Origin: Evansella sp. AB-P1
GTDB taxonomy: Bacteria; Bacillota; Bacilli; Bacillales; Salisediminibacteriaceae
Length of the DNA: 64,000 bases
NCBI RefSeq assembly: GCF_029688925.1
Contig: NZ_JARUKY010000007.1
Coordinates: 124,001 to 188,000 of the forward strand
Direction of reading: 5' to 3'
The notes under the pieces are model-generated. The model did no database searches, was not told the DNA's origin, and saw only the letters and a program-made list of their open reading frames with translations. Below, in pieces: positions 63,790 through 64,000 of the stretch (position 1 is its first letter; each line of letters begins with the position of its first letter). The position numbers and the translations under genes are program-made.

Positions 63790-64000
63790 AGATACTTCGC
63801 CTCGTTTCATAGAAAAGTTAGCATGTATAAGTTTGGATTAAGATTCTATTGATTGATTTCTACCAATTCAATAGTCACCAGTTAAAACTAGTACCTTAAC
63901 TTTTTGCTTATACCAAAGTCTATGAATCTATGAAGTATTCTATGACATAAAACATAGATTAAATTATATTAGTTTTCCATACGTACCTCCTCCCCCTTCT
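63790..64000. other. Region upstream of spoIIM
   Basis: About 210 bp without a supportable gene. An AGGAGG at about 63984-63992 (minus strand) precedes an ATG that is stopped after three codons, so it is not a gene start. Short direct repeats of CTATGAA occur near 63920-63935. A promoter for spoIIM should lie here but none was identified with confidence. Confidence 0.4.

Noticed and set aside
63960-64000. AGGAGG plus ATG on the minus strand at the right edge, possible gene start
   Set aside because: The frame stops after three codons; at most it is the end of a gene that starts outside the window.

Overview
The window is a chromosomal segment of a low-GC, endospore-forming Gram-positive bacterium of the Bacillaceae. 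Gene content and order follow the Bacillus subtilis fni-ypfD-cmk ... recS-ypbB-fer, resEDCBA-rluB-spmBA-dacB-scpBA-rib-ppiB-lysA-spoVA-sigF-dacF-deoB-xerD-fur-spoIIM chromosome arm. Sporulation and germination genes are plentiful (sleB, ypeB, prsW, spmAB, dacB, dacF, spoIIAA/AB, sigF, spoVA genes, spoIIM). The acidic ferredoxin, the acidic lipoproteins and an anaerobic-type 2-oxoacid:ferredoxin oxidoreductase would suit a facultatively anaerobic, perhaps halo-alkaliphilic member of the family; that last point is inference. Nearly all genes lie on the minus strand. No rRNA, tRNA, CRISPR array, prophage or transposase gene was recognised.

Layout. 1-5 kb: isoprenoid isomerase (fni, cut by the window edge), S1-domain protein, plsC, cmk, PilZ protein YpfA. 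4.6-12.7 kb: germination pair sleB-ypeB, a small uncharted zinc-ribbon gene, prsW, asparaginase, bacillithiol-disulfide reductase, glutamate dehydrogenase and the MecA-type adaptor ypbH. 12.8-19.4 kb: an accessory block between ypbH and ypbF. It holds a CarH/LitR-type B12 photoreceptor regulator, an unknown membrane protein, and an operon of P-loop ATPase, four-subunit 2-oxoacid:ferredoxin oxidoreductase and formate-tetrahydrofolate ligase. 19.5-24 kb: ypbF, a shortened ypbE, ypbD, recS, ypbB and ferredoxin. 24-28 kb: Crp-like regulator, M14 endopeptidase, SurA_N lipoprotein, cobalamin adenosyltransferase, moaB. 28.4-35.3 kb: the res operon for cytochrome c maturation and redox signalling, and rluB. 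35.6-42.6 kb: spmBA, dacB, a lone spoVAE beside a sporulation lipoprotein, an unknown membrane protein, long superoxide dismutase, ypuI, scpBA. 43-49.7 kb: ypuF, the FMN-riboswitch riboflavin operon, ppiB, lysA. 49.9-56.5 kb: partial spoVA operon (AA, AB, AEA, AF), sigF operon, dacF. 56.6-64 kb: nucleoside catabolism genes with two divergent purine nucleoside phosphorylases, xerD, yqzK, fur, spoIIM.

How the parts work together. The res genes build c-type cytochromes and sense oxygen limitation. The Vor/ferredoxin/Fhs operon would oxidise 2-oxoacids with ferredoxin and activate formate with tetrahydrofolate. The pdp-pnp-pnp-deoB genes turn nucleosides into bases and pentose phosphate. The spore genes cover forespore sigma control, cortex synthesis, dipicolinate transport and cortex lysis.

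The most notable structure outside genes is a dispersed intergenic hairpin element, with six loci at 7.5, 14.2, 28.2, 53.1, 53.3 and 61.9 kb. It has a constant ACGTCCTGT core and two stacked stems whose sequences change in a compensated way between copies. Other points worth a look are the CarH-like regulator with all cobalamin and light-sensing hallmark residues, the Asn-to-Asp and Glu-to-Met changes in one of the tandem purine nucleoside phosphorylases, the CVWC active site of ResA, the split spoVA set and a perfect 30-bp palindrome upstream of scpA.
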